A stretch of DNA of 64,000 nt from Demequina sp. NBRC 110051 (GCF_002090055.1 NZ_BBRH01000011.1:62001-126000), one strand, 5' to 3'. Positions 42,411 through 51,960 are shown, counted from the stretch's first letter. The notes: generated by a model from the sequence alone, not told the origin. A program made the numbers and translations.

Positions 42411-43784
42411 ATGGAGACGGTGCGCGGCACGAGGTCCGCGCTGAGCGAGAAGTTCTCTCGCTCCGCGCTCAGATCCCCCGCACGCTTGGCACTGGGCACG
42501 TTCGCCCTGGTCATCCTCATCTTTACGGGCCTGCTGTCCCTGCCGGCCGCCACGGCCGACGGGCACCGCGCCCCCTTTATCGACGCGCTCTTCACGGCGA
42601 CCTCCGCGGTCTGCGTGACCGGCCTCACCACCGTCGACACCGGTACCTACTGGTCGGCCTGGGGACTCGCGATCATCGCCGCGGCGATCAAGGTCGGCGG
42701 ACTGGGCATCATGACGCTCGCGTCCCTCATCGGCCTCGCCGTCTCTCGCCGCCTGGGCCTCACCCAGCGCCTCCTCGCCGCCGAGGAGGCCCGCGCCACT
42801 GGCCTGGGCGACCTCCGCTCGCTGCTGCGCACCGTCATCGTGGTGTCCTTCTCCGTCGAGATCGCCATCGCGCTGATTCTCATTCCGCGCTTCCTCACGC
42901 TGGACTACGGCATCGGCCGATCCATCGGCTACTCCTTCTTCTACGGCATCTCGGCGTTCAACAACGCGGGCTTCACGCCGGATCCGGTGGGGCTCTACCC
43001 GTATTCGCACGACTTCTGGATGCTCATCCCCATCGGCCTGGGCGTCTGGATCGGCGCCCTGGGCTACCCCGTGTACCTGAACCTGGTGCGCAACTGGCGC
43101 CGCCCACGCACGTGGTCGCTGCACACCAAGCTCACGCTGGTGATGGTCAGCTCACTCACGGTGATCTCGGCGGGCCTGCTCGCGATCTTCGAGTGGTCGA
43201 ACCCGGCCACGCTGGGGGATCACAACTCCGGTGACACGCTCGGCAACATCTTCTTCCAGTCCATCAACCAGCGCTCTGGCGGGTTCGCCTCTTTCGACAT
43301 CGGCCAGGCGCGCGAGCAAACCTGGCTGCTCGAGGACGTGCTGATGTTCATCGGCGGCGGCTCGGGTTCGACGGCAGGTGGCATCCGCGTCACGACCGTC
43401 GCGGTGCTGTTGCTCGCGATCATGGCCGAGGCTCGCGGCCGGCGCGACATGGAGGCCTTCGGCAAGCGCGTGGGGACCGAGGTGCTGCGCGGGGCGGTCG
43501 CCGTGACCGTCATCGGCATCGCGATCATCGTGATCGGCACCACCGTCTTCATGGCCCAGACCGACATCCCCTTGGACCGCGCGCTGTACGAGGTGGTCTC
43601 CGCCTACGCGACGTGCGGCCTGTCTACGGGCATCACCGGCAGCCTGCCCCCGGAGGCCAAGACCACGCTGATCGTCATGATGTACGTCGGCCGCGTGGGC
43701 TCCATGACCATCGCGGCGGCGCTAGCGTTGAACAAGCAGCGGCGCGTGATCCGCTACCCGTCAGAAAGGCCCCTCATTGGCTAA
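42411..43784 (+). CDS. TrkH/KtrB-type potassium channel subunit
   Basis: This 457-aa membrane protein has the four M1-P-M2 repeats of Trk/Ktr K+ channels, with pore-loop filters in TSAVCVTGLTTVDT, ISAFNNAGFTPDP, QSINQRSGGFASFD and VVSAYATCGLSTGITG. It also has the gating-region glycines (GGGSGSTAGGIR). Length fits KtrB/TrkG. ATG 42411 follows AAGGGGATCC; a GTG 18 codons upstream would add a basic tail. The stop overlaps the start of the regulatory subunit. Confidence 0.93.
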   Translation: METVRGTRSALSEKFSRSALRSPARLALGTFALVILIFTGLLSLPAATADGHRAPFIDALFTATSAVCVTGLTTVDTGTYWSAWGLAIIAAAIKVGGLGIMTLASLIGLAVSRRLGLTQRLLAAEEARATGLGDLRSLLRTVIVVSFSVEIAIALILIPRFLTLDYGIGRSIGYSFFYGISAFNNAGFTPDPVGLYPYSHDFWMLIPIGLGVWIGALGYPVYLNLVRNWRRPRTWSLHTKLTLVMVSSLTVISAGLLAIFEWSNPATLGDHNSGDTLGNIFFQSINQRSGGFASFDIGQAREQTWLLEDVLMFIGGGSGSTAGGIRVTTVAVLLLAIMAEARGRRDMEAFGKRVGTEVLRGAVAVTVIGIAIIVIGTTVFMAQTDIPLDRALYEVVSAYATCGLSTGITGSLPPEAKTTLIVMMYVGRVGSMTIAAALALNKQRRVIRYPSERPLIG

Positions 43785-44442
43785 CAACATGTCCACGGCA
43801 TCGGGCGTGCTGGTCATCGGCATGGGACGTTTTGGCACGGCACTGGCCGACACCCTCGACTCGATGGACGTCGAGGTCCTCGCCGTCGAGCGCGACGCCG
43901 CCCAGGTGGAGCGCCTCGCCAAGCGCCTTCCCGTTGTCGAGGCCGACGCCGCCGACCCTCGCGCGCTCGAGCAGCTCGGCGCCAAGGACTTCTCTGCAGC
44001 CGTCGTGGGCGTGGGCACGTCGCTCGAGGCATCCGTCCTCATCACCGGCAACCTGGTCGACATCGGCATCCAGGAGATCTGGGCCAAGGCCATCTCCGAG
44101 GAGCACGCGCGCATCCTGCGCCGCATCGGCGCCCACCACGTGGTGCTGCCCGAGTCTCAGGCCGGTGTGCGCGTGGCGCACTCCGTGGGCGGAAAGATGC
44201 TCGACTACATCGAGATCGATGAGGGCTTCACGATCGTCAAGATGACCCCGCCGCGCGAGACGCATAACTTCTCGCTCGCGGACCTCAACCTGCGCGGCAA
44301 GTACGGCGTCCAGGTGATCGGCGTCATGTCCCCCGGCGGCGAGTTTGAGTACGGCTCGAAGGGCACCGTCATCCACGCCGACGACCTGCTGGTGGTGGGC
44401 GGCGACGGCGACCTCGTCGAGAGGTTCGCGCAGCGGCCGTAG
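43777..44442 (+). CDS. TrkA/KtrA-type potassium uptake regulatory subunit
   Basis: This 221-aa cytosolic protein has an RCK/TrkA-N Rossmann domain (VLVIGMGRFGTALADTL, VLAVERDAAQV, VVEADAADP) and a TrkA-C domain (RGKYGVQVIGVMSPGGEF, then HADDLLVVGG). It forms the nucleotide-gated ring on the channel encoded upstream. TTG 43777 overlaps the channel gene by 8 nt and follows AGAAAGG; ATG 43789 is an alternative. Confidence 0.93.
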   Translation: MANNMSTASGVLVIGMGRFGTALADTLDSMDVEVLAVERDAAQVERLAKRLPVVEADAADPRALEQLGAKDFSAAVVGVGTSLEASVLITGNLVDIGIQEIWAKAISEEHARILRRIGAHHVVLPESQAGVRVAHSVGGKMLDYIEIDEGFTIVKMTPPRETHNFSLADLNLRGKYGVQVIGVMSPGGEFEYGSKGTVIHADDLLVVGGDGDLVERFAQRP

Positions 44443-44451
44443 TCCCGCATT

Positions 44452-44549
44452 GGTTTGGCCCACAGATGTGACGCCTGATGCGGATGTGACGCGTGGGCCC
44501 GTCACAGCCGCCTCGCCTGCCGACATCCGTCCCAAGCGTGGGCCAAACC
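44452..44549. repeat. 98-bp inverted-repeat element, copy B
   Basis: Arms GGTTTGGCCCAC (44452-44463) and its complement (44538-44549) are perfect over 12 bp. The interior shares the GTGACGCG, GGGCCC and GTCAC elements of copy A at 7317-7420. Here it lies between convergent genes (trkA and the anti-sigma gene), so a terminator function would fit, whereas copy A lies between divergent genes. Confidence 0.75.
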
Positions 44550-44582
44550 GACAGGGGCCCGGCGGCCGATGCCGTGGCTGGC

Positions 44583-45308
44583 CTACGCTCCCAGTACTCC
44601 CCTGGTGATGGATTCGCCCGAGTGGGTGGGGATGCCGTCCACGGGCTCGACCGAGATGTCGACGATGGGGAACTGCGCGATGTCCACGCCCTCGGGCAGC
44701 GTGAACACGGTGTGCTCGCCCGTGAGGTGGCCCAGGCTCACCATGCCCTCGATCTGCTCGTCGATGAGCCACACCTCGAGGTAGGCGTTCTCGGGCTGCG
44801 CAACCTCGCTCGTGTCGATGACCAGCACGCGTTCGCCGTCGTCGAGCACCTCGACGGTGGCCTCGCCCGCGGGCTGCTCGGTGGCCAGATCCGTCAGCGC
44901 CGAACTGGCCAGGACCGTGCGCACGTCCTCGCCGCCACCGCCTAGCGCGGCCACACCCACGCCTCCGATCACGACTCCAGCAGCAGCGGCGGCGCCGAGG
45001 GCCCACCAGCGCGGGCCGGAGCGCTCGCGCGTGGAGTCCGCGCGCGCGACGTCCTCGCGCGCCGCCCGGCGAGCGGCGAGGTCGTCTCGGGGCTCGGGCG
45101 TCGACACCCCTGCCGCGATCGCGTCCCAGACCCCAGCGGGCGGCTGCGTGAGCACGCCCGGCCCCATCGCGCCCAGGCGTTCGGTCAGCGCCGTGAAGGT
45201 GGCGAGCTCGGCGGCGCACTGCTCGCAGGTGGTGGCGTGCTCGAGGTCCGCAGGAATGCCGTCGCCGATCGCGATCGCGGCGAGCGCGTCATCGTCAAGA
45301 TGCGACAT
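44583..45308 (-). CDS. Anti-sigma factor with RskA C-terminal domain
   Basis: This 241-aa protein has an N-terminal zinc-finger-type anti-sigma domain (LEHATTCEQCAAELATF, a HxxxCxxC pattern), a transmembrane helix (ALGAAAAAGVVIGGVGVAALGG, about 103-125) and an extracellular RskA-type domain (PENAYLEVWLIDEQIEGM, FTLPEGVDIAQFPIVDISVEP). It should hold the SigK-like factor encoded just upstream, with which it overlaps by 14 nt, and release it after proteolysis. Confidence 0.9.
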   Translation of the reverse strand: MSHLDDDALAAIAIGDGIPADLEHATTCEQCAAELATFTALTERLGAMGPGVLTQPPAGVWDAIAAGVSTPEPRDDLAARRAAREDVARADSTRERSGPRWWALGAAAAAGVVIGGVGVAALGGGGEDVRTVLASSALTDLATEQPAGEATVEVLDDGERVLVIDTSEVAQPENAYLEVWLIDEQIEGMVSLGHLTGEHTVFTLPEGVDIAQFPIVDISVEPVDGIPTHSGESITRGVLGA

Positions 45309-45879
45309 CGGACACCTCCCATCGGTTCCTCAGTTCGATCAGGCTGCGCCTGAGATGACTCTTCACGGTGCCCAGCGGCATTCCCAGCCGCTGGGAAATC
45401 TGCTCGTGCGTCGCACCCTCGTAGTACGCGAGCGCGATGATCGTCTTGCGCGGGTCGCCCAGCGCCTCGACCTCGCAGGCGAGCAGCACCTTATCTGCAT
45501 GTTCGTCGACGGTGGTGGCGTGGATGTGCTGAACCGCCTCTTCGCGCCTGGACTCCCGTGCACGGGCCGCGAGCGCGTCTGCGATGCGGCGCTTGGCGAT
45601 GCCCACCACCCAGCCGCGCAGGTCCCCACGGTCGGGATCGTAGTTCCCGCGGCCTCGCCATGCGGAGACGAACGTCTGCTGGGTGACGTCCTCGGCATCG
45701 GCCGTGGAATCCAGCGCTCTGAGCGCGAGGCTGTAGACCAGCGACGACACGTCGCGGTAAAGCTCCTCGAGCGCAGCCTCGTCTCCGGCGGCGAACGCGC
45801 GGGCCAAGGCCCGCCCGTGGGCGCTGGTACCGAGGGTCATCGATGGCCTTTCGGTGGTCGGCAGAGTCGTGATGCTCAC
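45295..45879 (-). CDS. ECF sigma factor, SigK-like
   Basis: This 194-aa sigma-70 ECF protein has region 2 (FAAGDEAALEELYRDVSSLVYSLALRAL, DAEDVTQQTFVSAWRG) and region 4 (TIIALAYYEGATHEQISQRL, MPLGTVKSHLRRSLIELRN). GTG 45879 overlaps the sortase stop (GTGA); ATG 45840 with AAAGG upstream is an alternative start. The operon order sortase, sigma, anti-sigma suggests control of cell-surface genes, including the adjacent DUF4397 protein. Confidence 0.92.
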   Translation of the reverse strand: MSITTLPTTERPSMTLGTSAHGRALARAFAAGDEAALEELYRDVSSLVYSLALRALDSTADAEDVTQQTFVSAWRGRGNYDPDRGDLRGWVVGIAKRRIADALAARARESRREEAVQHIHATTVDEHADKVLLACEVEALGDPRKTIIALAYYEGATHEQISQRLGMPLGTVKSHLRRSLIELRNRWEVSDVAS

Positions 45880-46562
45880 GGTACGTCATCGACCGGAATC
45901 GCGGTGACAATGACGTTGTCGGCGTAGTGGCCGATGTTCGCTTGCCAGTCGCCGCCACACGTCACCATGACGAGGGAAGGCGGGCCGTCCGGCTCGAACA
46001 CGGCGGTGAGATCCACCTCATCCTTATTCGTCTGCTCGACGTCGGTGACCTCGTAGGCGATCGTCGCGCCCGACTCGGTCGTCACGTCCACCCGCTCGCC
46101 CACCTCGACGTCCAGCAAACGCGCGAAGGGCCCGAGTCCCTGTGCGTTGTCGACGTGTGCGGCGACGACGGCGTTGCCCGCGTCGTCGCCCGGCGCGGGC
46201 CCAAACTCGTACCAGCCGGCGGTAAGGGCGCCCTCGGGGATCACCATGCCTCCGGTCTCGTCGACACCCACGCGCACTACCGGCATGTCGATGTCGAGTC
46301 CCGCGACCTCGAGCCTCACCGGCTGGTCGACCGGCGCGACGTCCAGTTCCGCCGGCGACGCCGATCTCACCTCGACGTCGCCCAGCACGTGGGGCGCCGT
46401 CACCTCATCGACGGGCGGAACCACGCTGGAGGACGGGGAGGGTTGGCTGGGCATAGTGCCGAGGGTGACCCCGCTGGCGACGGGGGCCGGACCGCCCGCA
46501 CAGCCGGCGACCGTGACCGCGAGGAACGCGCAGACGACGAGCGCGCGAGGGTGCGAGAGCAT
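45876..46562 (-). CDS. Class F-type sortase, catalytic Arg apparently missing
   Basis: This 228-aa protein has a lipoprotein-like signal (FLAVTVAGCAGGPAP), a Pro/Ser linker and a sortase domain with IPEGALTAGWYEFGPAPGDD, the catalytic His in VVAAHVDNAQG and Cys in MVTCGGDWQANIG. Class F enzymes usually have Arg in the HYRDN segment after the Cys; here it reads GHYADNVIV, so the Arg is Ala. It may be inactive, use another Arg, or act differently. A DUF4397 surface protein is encoded upstream and the sigma factor overlaps downstream. Confidence 0.85.
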   Translation of the reverse strand: MLSHPRALVVCAFLAVTVAGCAGGPAPVASGVTLGTMPSQPSPSSSVVPPVDEVTAPHVLGDVEVRSASPAELDVAPVDQPVRLEVAGLDIDMPVVRVGVDETGGMVIPEGALTAGWYEFGPAPGDDAGNAVVAAHVDNAQGLGPFARLLDVEVGERVDVTTESGATIAYEVTDVEQTNKDEVDLTAVFEPDGPPSLVMVTCGGDWQANIGHYADNVIVTAIPVDDVP

Positions 46563-46582
46563 CGGCCGCCTCCACGGCTAGC

Positions 46583-46610
46583 GGAGGGGCGGGCCGGAGC
46601 CCGCCCCTCC
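46583..46610. terminator. Terminator hairpin after the DUF4397 gene
   Basis: GGAGGGGCGGG and CCCGCCCCTCC (11-bp perfect arms, 6-nt loop) lie between the DUF4397 stop and the sortase start on the minus strand. The sortase-sigma operon therefore probably has its own promoter or relies on read-through. Confidence 0.8.
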
Positions 46611-46628
46611 TGGGTGAGTGAGGGTCAG

Positions 46629-47435
46629 TTAGCGGCGGGCGTAGCGCAGGCCGATGCCGGCCGCACCGGCGAGGGCGAGGGCGCCGCCGATCAGGGCGAT
46701 GGCGGGCACGCCGCCCTGGTCCGCGTAGCCGTACGAACCGGCCTGGACCTCGCTCGGCGCGGCCGAGTGGACGTCGACGGTCTGCACGGCGAGATCAAGG
46801 TTGCCGTCCTCCGCGGAGCCCCACGCGTACACGATGGTGTTCACGCCGGCCTGGATCTCCACGTCGGTGGGCCCCAGCACGGGGTCGGTCTCGCCGGTCA
46901 GCGACACCGCGGCCCCATAGGTGGCGGCGGGGACGTCGCCCATCATCTCGTCGGGGTTGGACAGGTTCTCGAAGAGCACCTCGCCATCGGTCCAGACGTC
47001 GACGGCCGGGGCGGCCGCCGTGTGGCGGACGGTGAGGCGTCCCTCGCCGGCGGCGGTCTCCGACAGGTCGTTGCCGAACGGGGTGACGGTGGGGGCGCCG
47101 TCGGCGTCAAGGTGCGCCACCGCGGTGTAGCTCATGCCCTCCTCGACGGTGAGCTCGATGGGGCCCAGGACCGGGTCGGAGTCGTCTGCGGCATCGGTCG
47201 CGGTCAGGGCCACCTCGTAGGTACCGGGTGCGAGGTCCAGCGGGCCGGCGAGGTCGCCGGGCTGGAAGTCGTCGATGGTGTTAGCGCCGTCGACATACAC
47301 GTCGACGGGGGTGTCGGGGATGCCGTGCAGGACGGACACCTCCGCCATGCCGTCCTCGACGGCGAGGGCGGGGGCGGCAAGTCCCGCGGCGAGCAGGGTG
47401 CCGGCGGCGGCGCCGGCGATCAGTGACGTGCGCAT
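46629..47435 (-). CDS. DUF4397-domain cell-surface protein
   Basis: This 268-aa protein has a Sec signal (GTLLAAGLAAPALA), two DUF4397 units (AEVSVLHGIPDTPVDVYVDG, and GRLTVRHTAAAPAVDVWTDG) and a C-terminal hydrophobic helix ending in LRYARR, typical of a stop-transfer anchor. No LPxTG motif was seen before the helix. DUF4397 proteins are frequent neighbours of class F sortases and SigK-like factors in actinobacteria. ATG 47435 follows AGGGAG. Confidence 0.87.
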   Translation of the reverse strand: MRTSLIAGAAAGTLLAAGLAAPALAVEDGMAEVSVLHGIPDTPVDVYVDGANTIDDFQPGDLAGPLDLAPGTYEVALTATDAADDSDPVLGPIELTVEEGMSYTAVAHLDADGAPTVTPFGNDLSETAAGEGRLTVRHTAAAPAVDVWTDGEVLFENLSNPDEMMGDVPAATYGAAVSLTGETDPVLGPTDVEIQAGVNTIVYAWGSAEDGNLDLAVQTVDVHSAAPSEVQAGSYGYADQGGVPAIALIGGALALAGAAGIGLRYARR

Positions 47436-47642
47436 GATGCTTCTCCCTTGCGGTTGAAGAGGCCGCCGGGTGCGACCCCTCTCACCCCCTACTTCCGCCC
47501 GACCCTCGGGTTTGGATGCATGCACATGGAAGTTTTTTCGAGATTTGGCCAGATTGCGGCTTTACCTGCGTCGATGCCGTGACCGAACCGTGACTGAACC
47601 GCAACCACCCAACGCTTTCGGGGTGCAGGCCGTCTCCCTAGC

Positions 47643-48593
47643 ATGAGCATCATGAGGACTCGCGCTGGGGCGGGGAAGCGCCGCCTGATTGCTGGAATCG
47701 CCGTTGCCGCCGCCGTGTGGCTGCTCGCGGGCTGCTCGTCGAGCGACGGCGAGCTCTCGGGCGCGGACGCCTCGTACGACTCCGGCGGGGGATACGCGGA
47801 GGCCGATGCCGTGGCCGAGGAGTCTGCCGCCGAGGGCGGCGACGGAGCCGCCCCCCAGCAGGCCGAGAGCGACCGGGCGCTGATCGTCACGGGCTCGATG
47901 TTCATGACCGTCGACGACCCGATCACCGCGGCCAACGACGCGGCCGCCATCGTGCGCGGCGCCGGGGGCCGCATCGACGCGCGTAGCGAGACCACGCCGA
48001 GCGAGTACGACGGCGGCGCGGCGTGGATGACCCTGCGCATCCCCTCGGACAACCTCGAGCCGGTGGTCGAGGACCTGCGCGCGCTCGGCACCGTGGACGA
48101 GTTCTCCACTCAGTCGACGGATGTCACGCGAGAGGTGACGGACCTCGAGGCGGAAATCTCGACGCTTGAGGCCTCCACCGCGCGCATCGAGGCGCTGCTG
48201 CTCGAGGCCGAGGACATCGAGGACATCATCACGCTGGAAAACGAGCTCGACCGCCGCCAGGCGGAACTCGAGGGCCTCCAGGCACGCGAGCGCGGCCTGG
48301 ACGATCAGGTGTCGATGTCGACCATCGAGCTGTCCCTCACTACCGAGCCCATCGTCGAGGTCGACGACTCCCCCGGGTCGTTCCTCGACGGACTGGCCGA
48401 GGGCTGGGACGCGATGCTCGCGTTCCTCTCGGGCGCGCTGGTCGTCGCGGGCGTGCTGCTGCCGTGGGCCGCGCTGGCGGGAATCGTGGGCCTGGTGGTG
48501 TGGCTCGTGGTGCGCGCCAGCAGGCGCGGGCGAGCCCGCGCTAAGGCGAGTGAGGAGCCCCGGCCGGCCACGGCATCCGCCGACAACACCTAG
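47643..48593 (+). CDS. DUF4349 lipoprotein
   Basis: This 316-aa protein has a lipoprotein signal (VWLLAGCSSSDG), an acidic Ala/Glu linker, and the DUF4349 domain: IVTGSMFMTVDDP, RSETTPSEYDGGAAWMTLRIP and FSTQSTDVTREVTDLEAEIS. A coiled coil follows (about 165-215), then a membrane helix (ALVVAGVLLPWAALAGIVGLVVW). It is probably an envelope protein with a periplasm-like coiled coil; function is unknown. It diverges from the DUF4397 gene across a 207-bp promoter region with no other feature recognised. Confidence 0.87.
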   Translation: MSIMRTRAGAGKRRLIAGIAVAAAVWLLAGCSSSDGELSGADASYDSGGGYAEADAVAEESAAEGGDGAAPQQAESDRALIVTGSMFMTVDDPITAANDAAAIVRGAGGRIDARSETTPSEYDGGAAWMTLRIPSDNLEPVVEDLRALGTVDEFSTQSTDVTREVTDLEAEISTLEASTARIEALLLEAEDIEDIITLENELDRRQAELEGLQARERGLDDQVSMSTIELSLTTEPIVEVDDSPGSFLDGLAEGWDAMLAFLSGALVVAGVLLPWAALAGIVGLVVWLVVRASRRGRARAKASEEPRPATASADNT

Positions 48594-48640
48594 CGGGCAT
48601 ACTCCCCGGCCTTCACCGCGCTGACCGCGCCGCTGTCACG

Positions 48641-48715
48641 AAGTGACGGTGATCTAGCCACCACGCCGCGTGGAAGAGCCCGTGGAGCGGCGTGTCGCCC
48701 AGATCACCGTCACTT
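48641..48715. terminator. Nested hairpin between convergent DUF4349 and GH94 genes
   Basis: Perfect 15-bp arms AAGTGACGGTGATCT (48641-48655) and complement (48701-48715) enclose a smaller stem (CACGCCG, CGGCGTG). It sits between converging stops. Its size and nested form resemble the inverted-repeat elements at 7317 and 44452, although the sequence differs. Confidence 0.65.
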
Positions 48716-48757
48716 TGGAACAGGGGGCGGCGGAGAGGTGGCGTGGCGGCCCCGCGA

Positions 48758-51181
48758 TTAAACCGTCGCGGTGACCTCGACCGTCGAACCGGGGGCCGCG
48801 TAGGGCACCTCGTTGCCGTCGATGGGCTGGCCGTCGACGGTGAGGCTCGCGCCCTTGCCGCCCGAGTTACTCACCGTGATGACGTAGGTCGCGCCGCGGA
48901 TCTGGCGGCGCACCGTGTACTCGGAGATCTCGGCGCCGATGCACGGGTCGACGATGAGTCCGTCGTAGCCCGGGCGCACGCCCAGCAGGTGCTGGGAGAC
49001 GGCGACGAAGTTCCACGAGGCCGTGCCGGTGAGCCACGAGTTCTTCGCCTCGCCGTGCCGGGCGGCGTCCTTGCCCGCGATCATCTGGGCGTAGACGTAC
49101 GGCTCGGTGCGGTGGACCTCGGAGATCTCCTCGCGGTAGGCGGGGGCGATCTGCTTCCAGTACTCCCAGGCGTACTCGGAGCGGCCCACGACCGTCTCCG
49201 CGATGATCACCCAGGGGTTGTTGTGGCAGAAGATGCCCGCGTTCTCCTTGTAGCCCGGCGGGTAGCTCGTGACCTCGCCCAACTCCACGTGATACTCGGT
49301 GTAGGCGGGGTTCAGCAGCACGATGCCGTGCGGGGTGTTGAGGCGCTCGCGCACCGAGTCCAGCGCCTGGACCGCCTTGCCGTCCTCGACTCCCACGCCG
49401 CCCATGACGCAGTAGCCCTGGGGCTCGATCCAGATCTGGCCGTCCTGGGTCTCGTGCGTGCCGACCTTGTTGCCGTAGTAGTCGTAGGCGCGCAGGAACC
49501 ACTCGCCGTCCCAGCCGTGCTCGGTGACGGCGGCGCGCATGTCCTCGACGGCCTGCTCGGCGCGGTCCGCCTCGGCGTCGTCGCCGCGGCGACGGGCGAG
49601 GGCCGCGTACTCGGGGCCGATGGCGCAGAACATGCCCGCGATGAAGATCGACTCCGCGACGCCGCCGGTCTTGTTGCCGGTGGTCTGGAAAGACTCGCCC
49701 GGCTCGGTGGAGAAGCAGTTGAGGTTGAGGCAGTCGTTCCAGTCCGCGCGGCCGATGAGCGGCAGGCCGTGCGGCCCTGCCTTGTCGAGCGGGTGGTTGA
49801 AGGAGCGACGCAGGTGCTCCATGAGGGTCGCGGACGTCGACTCGTCGTTGTCGAACGGCACCATCTCATCGAGGATGCCGAAGTCGCCCGTCTCCTTGAC
49901 GTAGGCGGCGACGCCGAGGATGAGCCACAGTGGGTCGTCATTGAAGCCAGAGCCGAGCGTGTGGTTGCCGCGCTTGGTCAGCGGCTGGTACTGGTGATAG
50001 GCGCTGCCGTCCTCGAACTGGGTCGAGGCGATGTCGATGATGCGCTCGCGGGCGCGCTCGGGGACCAGGTGCACAAAGCCCAGGAGATCCTGCGAGGAGT
50101 CACGGAAGCCCATGCCGCGGCCCATACCGGTCTCGAAGTAGGAGGCCGAGCGGGACATGTTGTACGTCACCATGCACTGGTACTGGTTCCAGATGTTGAC
50201 CGAGCGGTCCAACTTCTCGTCACCCGAGGTCACCGTGTAGGAGCCCAGCAGGCCGTCCCAGTACTCGTTGAGTTCGGCGAAGGCGGCGTCGGCGGCCTCG
50301 TTGGTCGAGAAGCGGTCAAGCAGCTCGCGGGCACCGGACTTGTTGATGACGCCAGGGGCCTCCCACTTGTCGTCGCGGTCATTCTCGAGGTAGCCGAGCA
50401 CGAACGTGTAGGTCGTGGTCTCGCCGGGCTCAAGGTCGGCCTTCAGGTGGTGCGAGGCGATGGGGTACCAACCCGAGGCGATCGAGTCGCCGGACTGCGC
50501 AGCGTGCGGCACGGCGGCCTCGTCGAAGCCGTTGCCGAATCCGAGGAAGGTGTCGCGGTCGGTGTCGAAGCCCGCGATGGGCGCGTTCACGCCGTAGACC
50601 GCGTAGTGGTCGCGACGCTCGCGGTACTCGGTCTTGTGATAGATGGCGCCGTCCTCGACCTCCACCTCGCCGATCGAGAGATTGCGCTGGTAGTTGGTCT
50701 GGTCGTCCTCCGCGTTCCACAGGCAGAACTCGAGGAAGCTGAACAGCGAGACCGACTTGTCCTGGTCCGACGTGTTGGTCAGCGTGACCTGGTGGATCTC
50801 GGCGTTGGTGTCGACGGGCACGAAGAACAGCACCGAAGCCTCGAGGCCGTTCCGCTCTCCGGTGATGCGGGTGTAGCCCATGCCGTGGCGGGTCTCGAAG
50901 CGGTCCAGCTCGGTCTTGTAGGGGCGGAAGCCGGGGCTCCACACGTCGCCGCCGTCGTTGATGGTGAAGTAGCGGCCGCCGTCATCGACCGGCACGTTGT
51001 TGTACCGGTAGCGCGTGAGGCGGCGCAGCTTGGCGTCACGGTAGAACGAATACCCGCCACCGGTGTGGGAGATGAGACCGAAGAAGTCCTGCGCACCCAA
51101 GTAGTTGATCCAGGGGTACGGCGTGTGCGGCGTGGTGATGACGTACTCACGCGCTTCGTCGTCGAAGTGTCCAAACTGCAT
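48758..51181 (-). CDS. Cellobiose phosphorylase (GH94)
   Basis: This 807-aa protein closely resembles Cellulomonas cellobiose phosphorylase over its full length: [19 protein letters not shown] at the N-terminus, [56 protein letters not shown], the catalytic acid in [15 protein letters not shown] (Asp-483) and [17 protein letters not shown]. It cleaves cytosolic cellobiose with phosphate to glucose 1-phosphate and glucose. The gene stands alone, without sugar transporter genes, but has two LacI-type operator motifs upstream. Confidence 0.96.
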   Translation of the reverse strand: MQFGHFDDEAREYVITTPHTPYPWINYLGAQDFFGLISHTGGGYSFYRDAKLRRLTRYRYNNVPVDDGGRYFTINDGGDVWSPGFRPYKTELDRFETRHGMGYTRITGERNGLEASVLFFVPVDTNAEIHQVTLTNTSDQDKSVSLFSFLEFCLWNAEDDQTNYQRNLSIGEVEVEDGAIYHKTEYRERRDHYAVYGVNAPIAGFDTDRDTFLGFGNGFDEAAVPHAAQSGDSIASGWYPIASHHLKADLEPGETTTYTFVLGYLENDRDDKWEAPGVINKSGARELLDRFSTNEAADAAFAELNEYWDGLLGSYTVTSGDEKLDRSVNIWNQYQCMVTYNMSRSASYFETGMGRGMGFRDSSQDLLGFVHLVPERARERIIDIASTQFEDGSAYHQYQPLTKRGNHTLGSGFNDDPLWLILGVAAYVKETGDFGILDEMVPFDNDESTSATLMEHLRRSFNHPLDKAGPHGLPLIGRADWNDCLNLNCFSTEPGESFQTTGNKTGGVAESIFIAGMFCAIGPEYAALARRRGDDAEADRAEQAVEDMRAAVTEHGWDGEWFLRAYDYYGNKVGTHETQDGQIWIEPQGYCVMGGVGVEDGKAVQALDSVRERLNTPHGIVLLNPAYTEYHVELGEVTSYPPGYKENAGIFCHNNPWVIIAETVVGRSEYAWEYWKQIAPAYREEISEVHRTEPYVYAQMIAGKDAARHGEAKNSWLTGTASWNFVAVSQHLLGVRPGYDGLIVDPCIGAEISEYTVRRQIRGATYVITVSNSGGKGASLTVDGQPIDGNEVPYAAPGSTVEVTATV

Positions 51182-51233
51182 GGGGCAGGCCTTCCGGTGT
51201 CAGGGGTATCCGCGCCCATCGTAATGCGCTTGT

Positions 51234-51267
51234 CGAAACGTTGCGAGTCGGTGCGCGAAACGTTTCG
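51234..51267. promoter_or_regulatory. Tandem LacI-type operators upstream of cellobiose phosphorylase
   Basis: The perfect 12-bp palindrome CGAAACGTTTCG is at 51256-51267. A near-copy, CGAAACGTTGCG, is at 51234-51245. Centres are 22 bp apart, about two helical turns. They lie 53-86 bp upstream of the GH94 ATG. LacI-family repressors typically bind such GAAACGTTTC sites; no lacI-type gene is in the window. Confidence 0.7.
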
Positions 51268-51337
51268 ATTTCGTGACCTGCGGCGGCCGATGCCGTGGTC
51301 GCGTCCGCTTCACTCGTGCGGGGGCTAGATTGGCCCC

Positions 51338-51910
51338 ATGCTGCTCAGCGACCGAGACATCCGCGCCGAGATCGAGGCCGGCCGCGTGGCCCTTGACCCG
51401 TGGGACCCCGACATGATTCAGCCGTCGTCGGTGGACGTCCGGCTCGACCGCTACTTCCGCGTGTTCGACAACCACAAGTACGCGGCCATCGACCCGTCCG
51501 TCGACCAGCCCGAGCTCACCCGCCTGGTCGACATCACCGAGGGGCCGTTCGTCCTCCACCCCGGCGAGTTTGTGCTGGGCTCGACCTACGAGTCGGTCAC
51601 GTTGCCTGATGACGTTGCCGCGCGACTCGAGGGAAAGTCCTCGCTGGGGCGCCTGGGCCTCCTCACCCACTCGACCGCAGGCTTCATCGACCCCGGCTTC
51701 GAGGGCAACGTCACGCTTGAGCTGTCCAACACCGCGACACTGCCCATCAACCTGTGGCCCGGCATGAAGATCGGCCAGCTGTGCTTCTTCCGCCTGTCCT
51801 CCCCCGCCGAGCACCCCTACGGCTCCGAAAAGTACGGCTCGCGCTACCGCGGCCAGCGCGGGCCCACGGCGTCGAAGAGCTTCCAGAACTTCCACCGCAT
51901 CGACGTGTAG
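51338..51910 (+). CDS. dcd: dCTP deaminase
   Basis: This 190-aa enzyme deaminates dCTP in dTMP synthesis. Diagnostic segments are [76 protein letters not shown] with the catalytic Glu, [17 protein letters not shown], and the C-terminal [13 protein letters not shown]. The region is typical of the mono- or bifunctional actinobacterial form; bifunctional dUTPase activity is not decidable here. Confidence 0.97.
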   Translation: MLLSDRDIRAEIEAGRVALDPWDPDMIQPSSVDVRLDRYFRVFDNHKYAAIDPSVDQPELTRLVDITEGPFVLHPGEFVLGSTYESVTLPDDVAARLEGKSSLGRLGLLTHSTAGFIDPGFEGNVTLELSNTATLPINLWPGMKIGQLCFFRLSSPAEHPYGSEKYGSRYRGQRGPTASKSFQNFHRIDV

Positions 51911-51960
51911 CAGGCCGGTTCCTCACCCCGTCGCCCGGCGCTATGCTGGCCGGACACGAC

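Noticed and set aside
48692-51328. A long plus-strand reading frame antisense to cellobiose phosphorylase
   Set aside because: It is a high-GC shadow frame with a repetitive Val/Asp/Arg/Leu composition and no recognisable domain.
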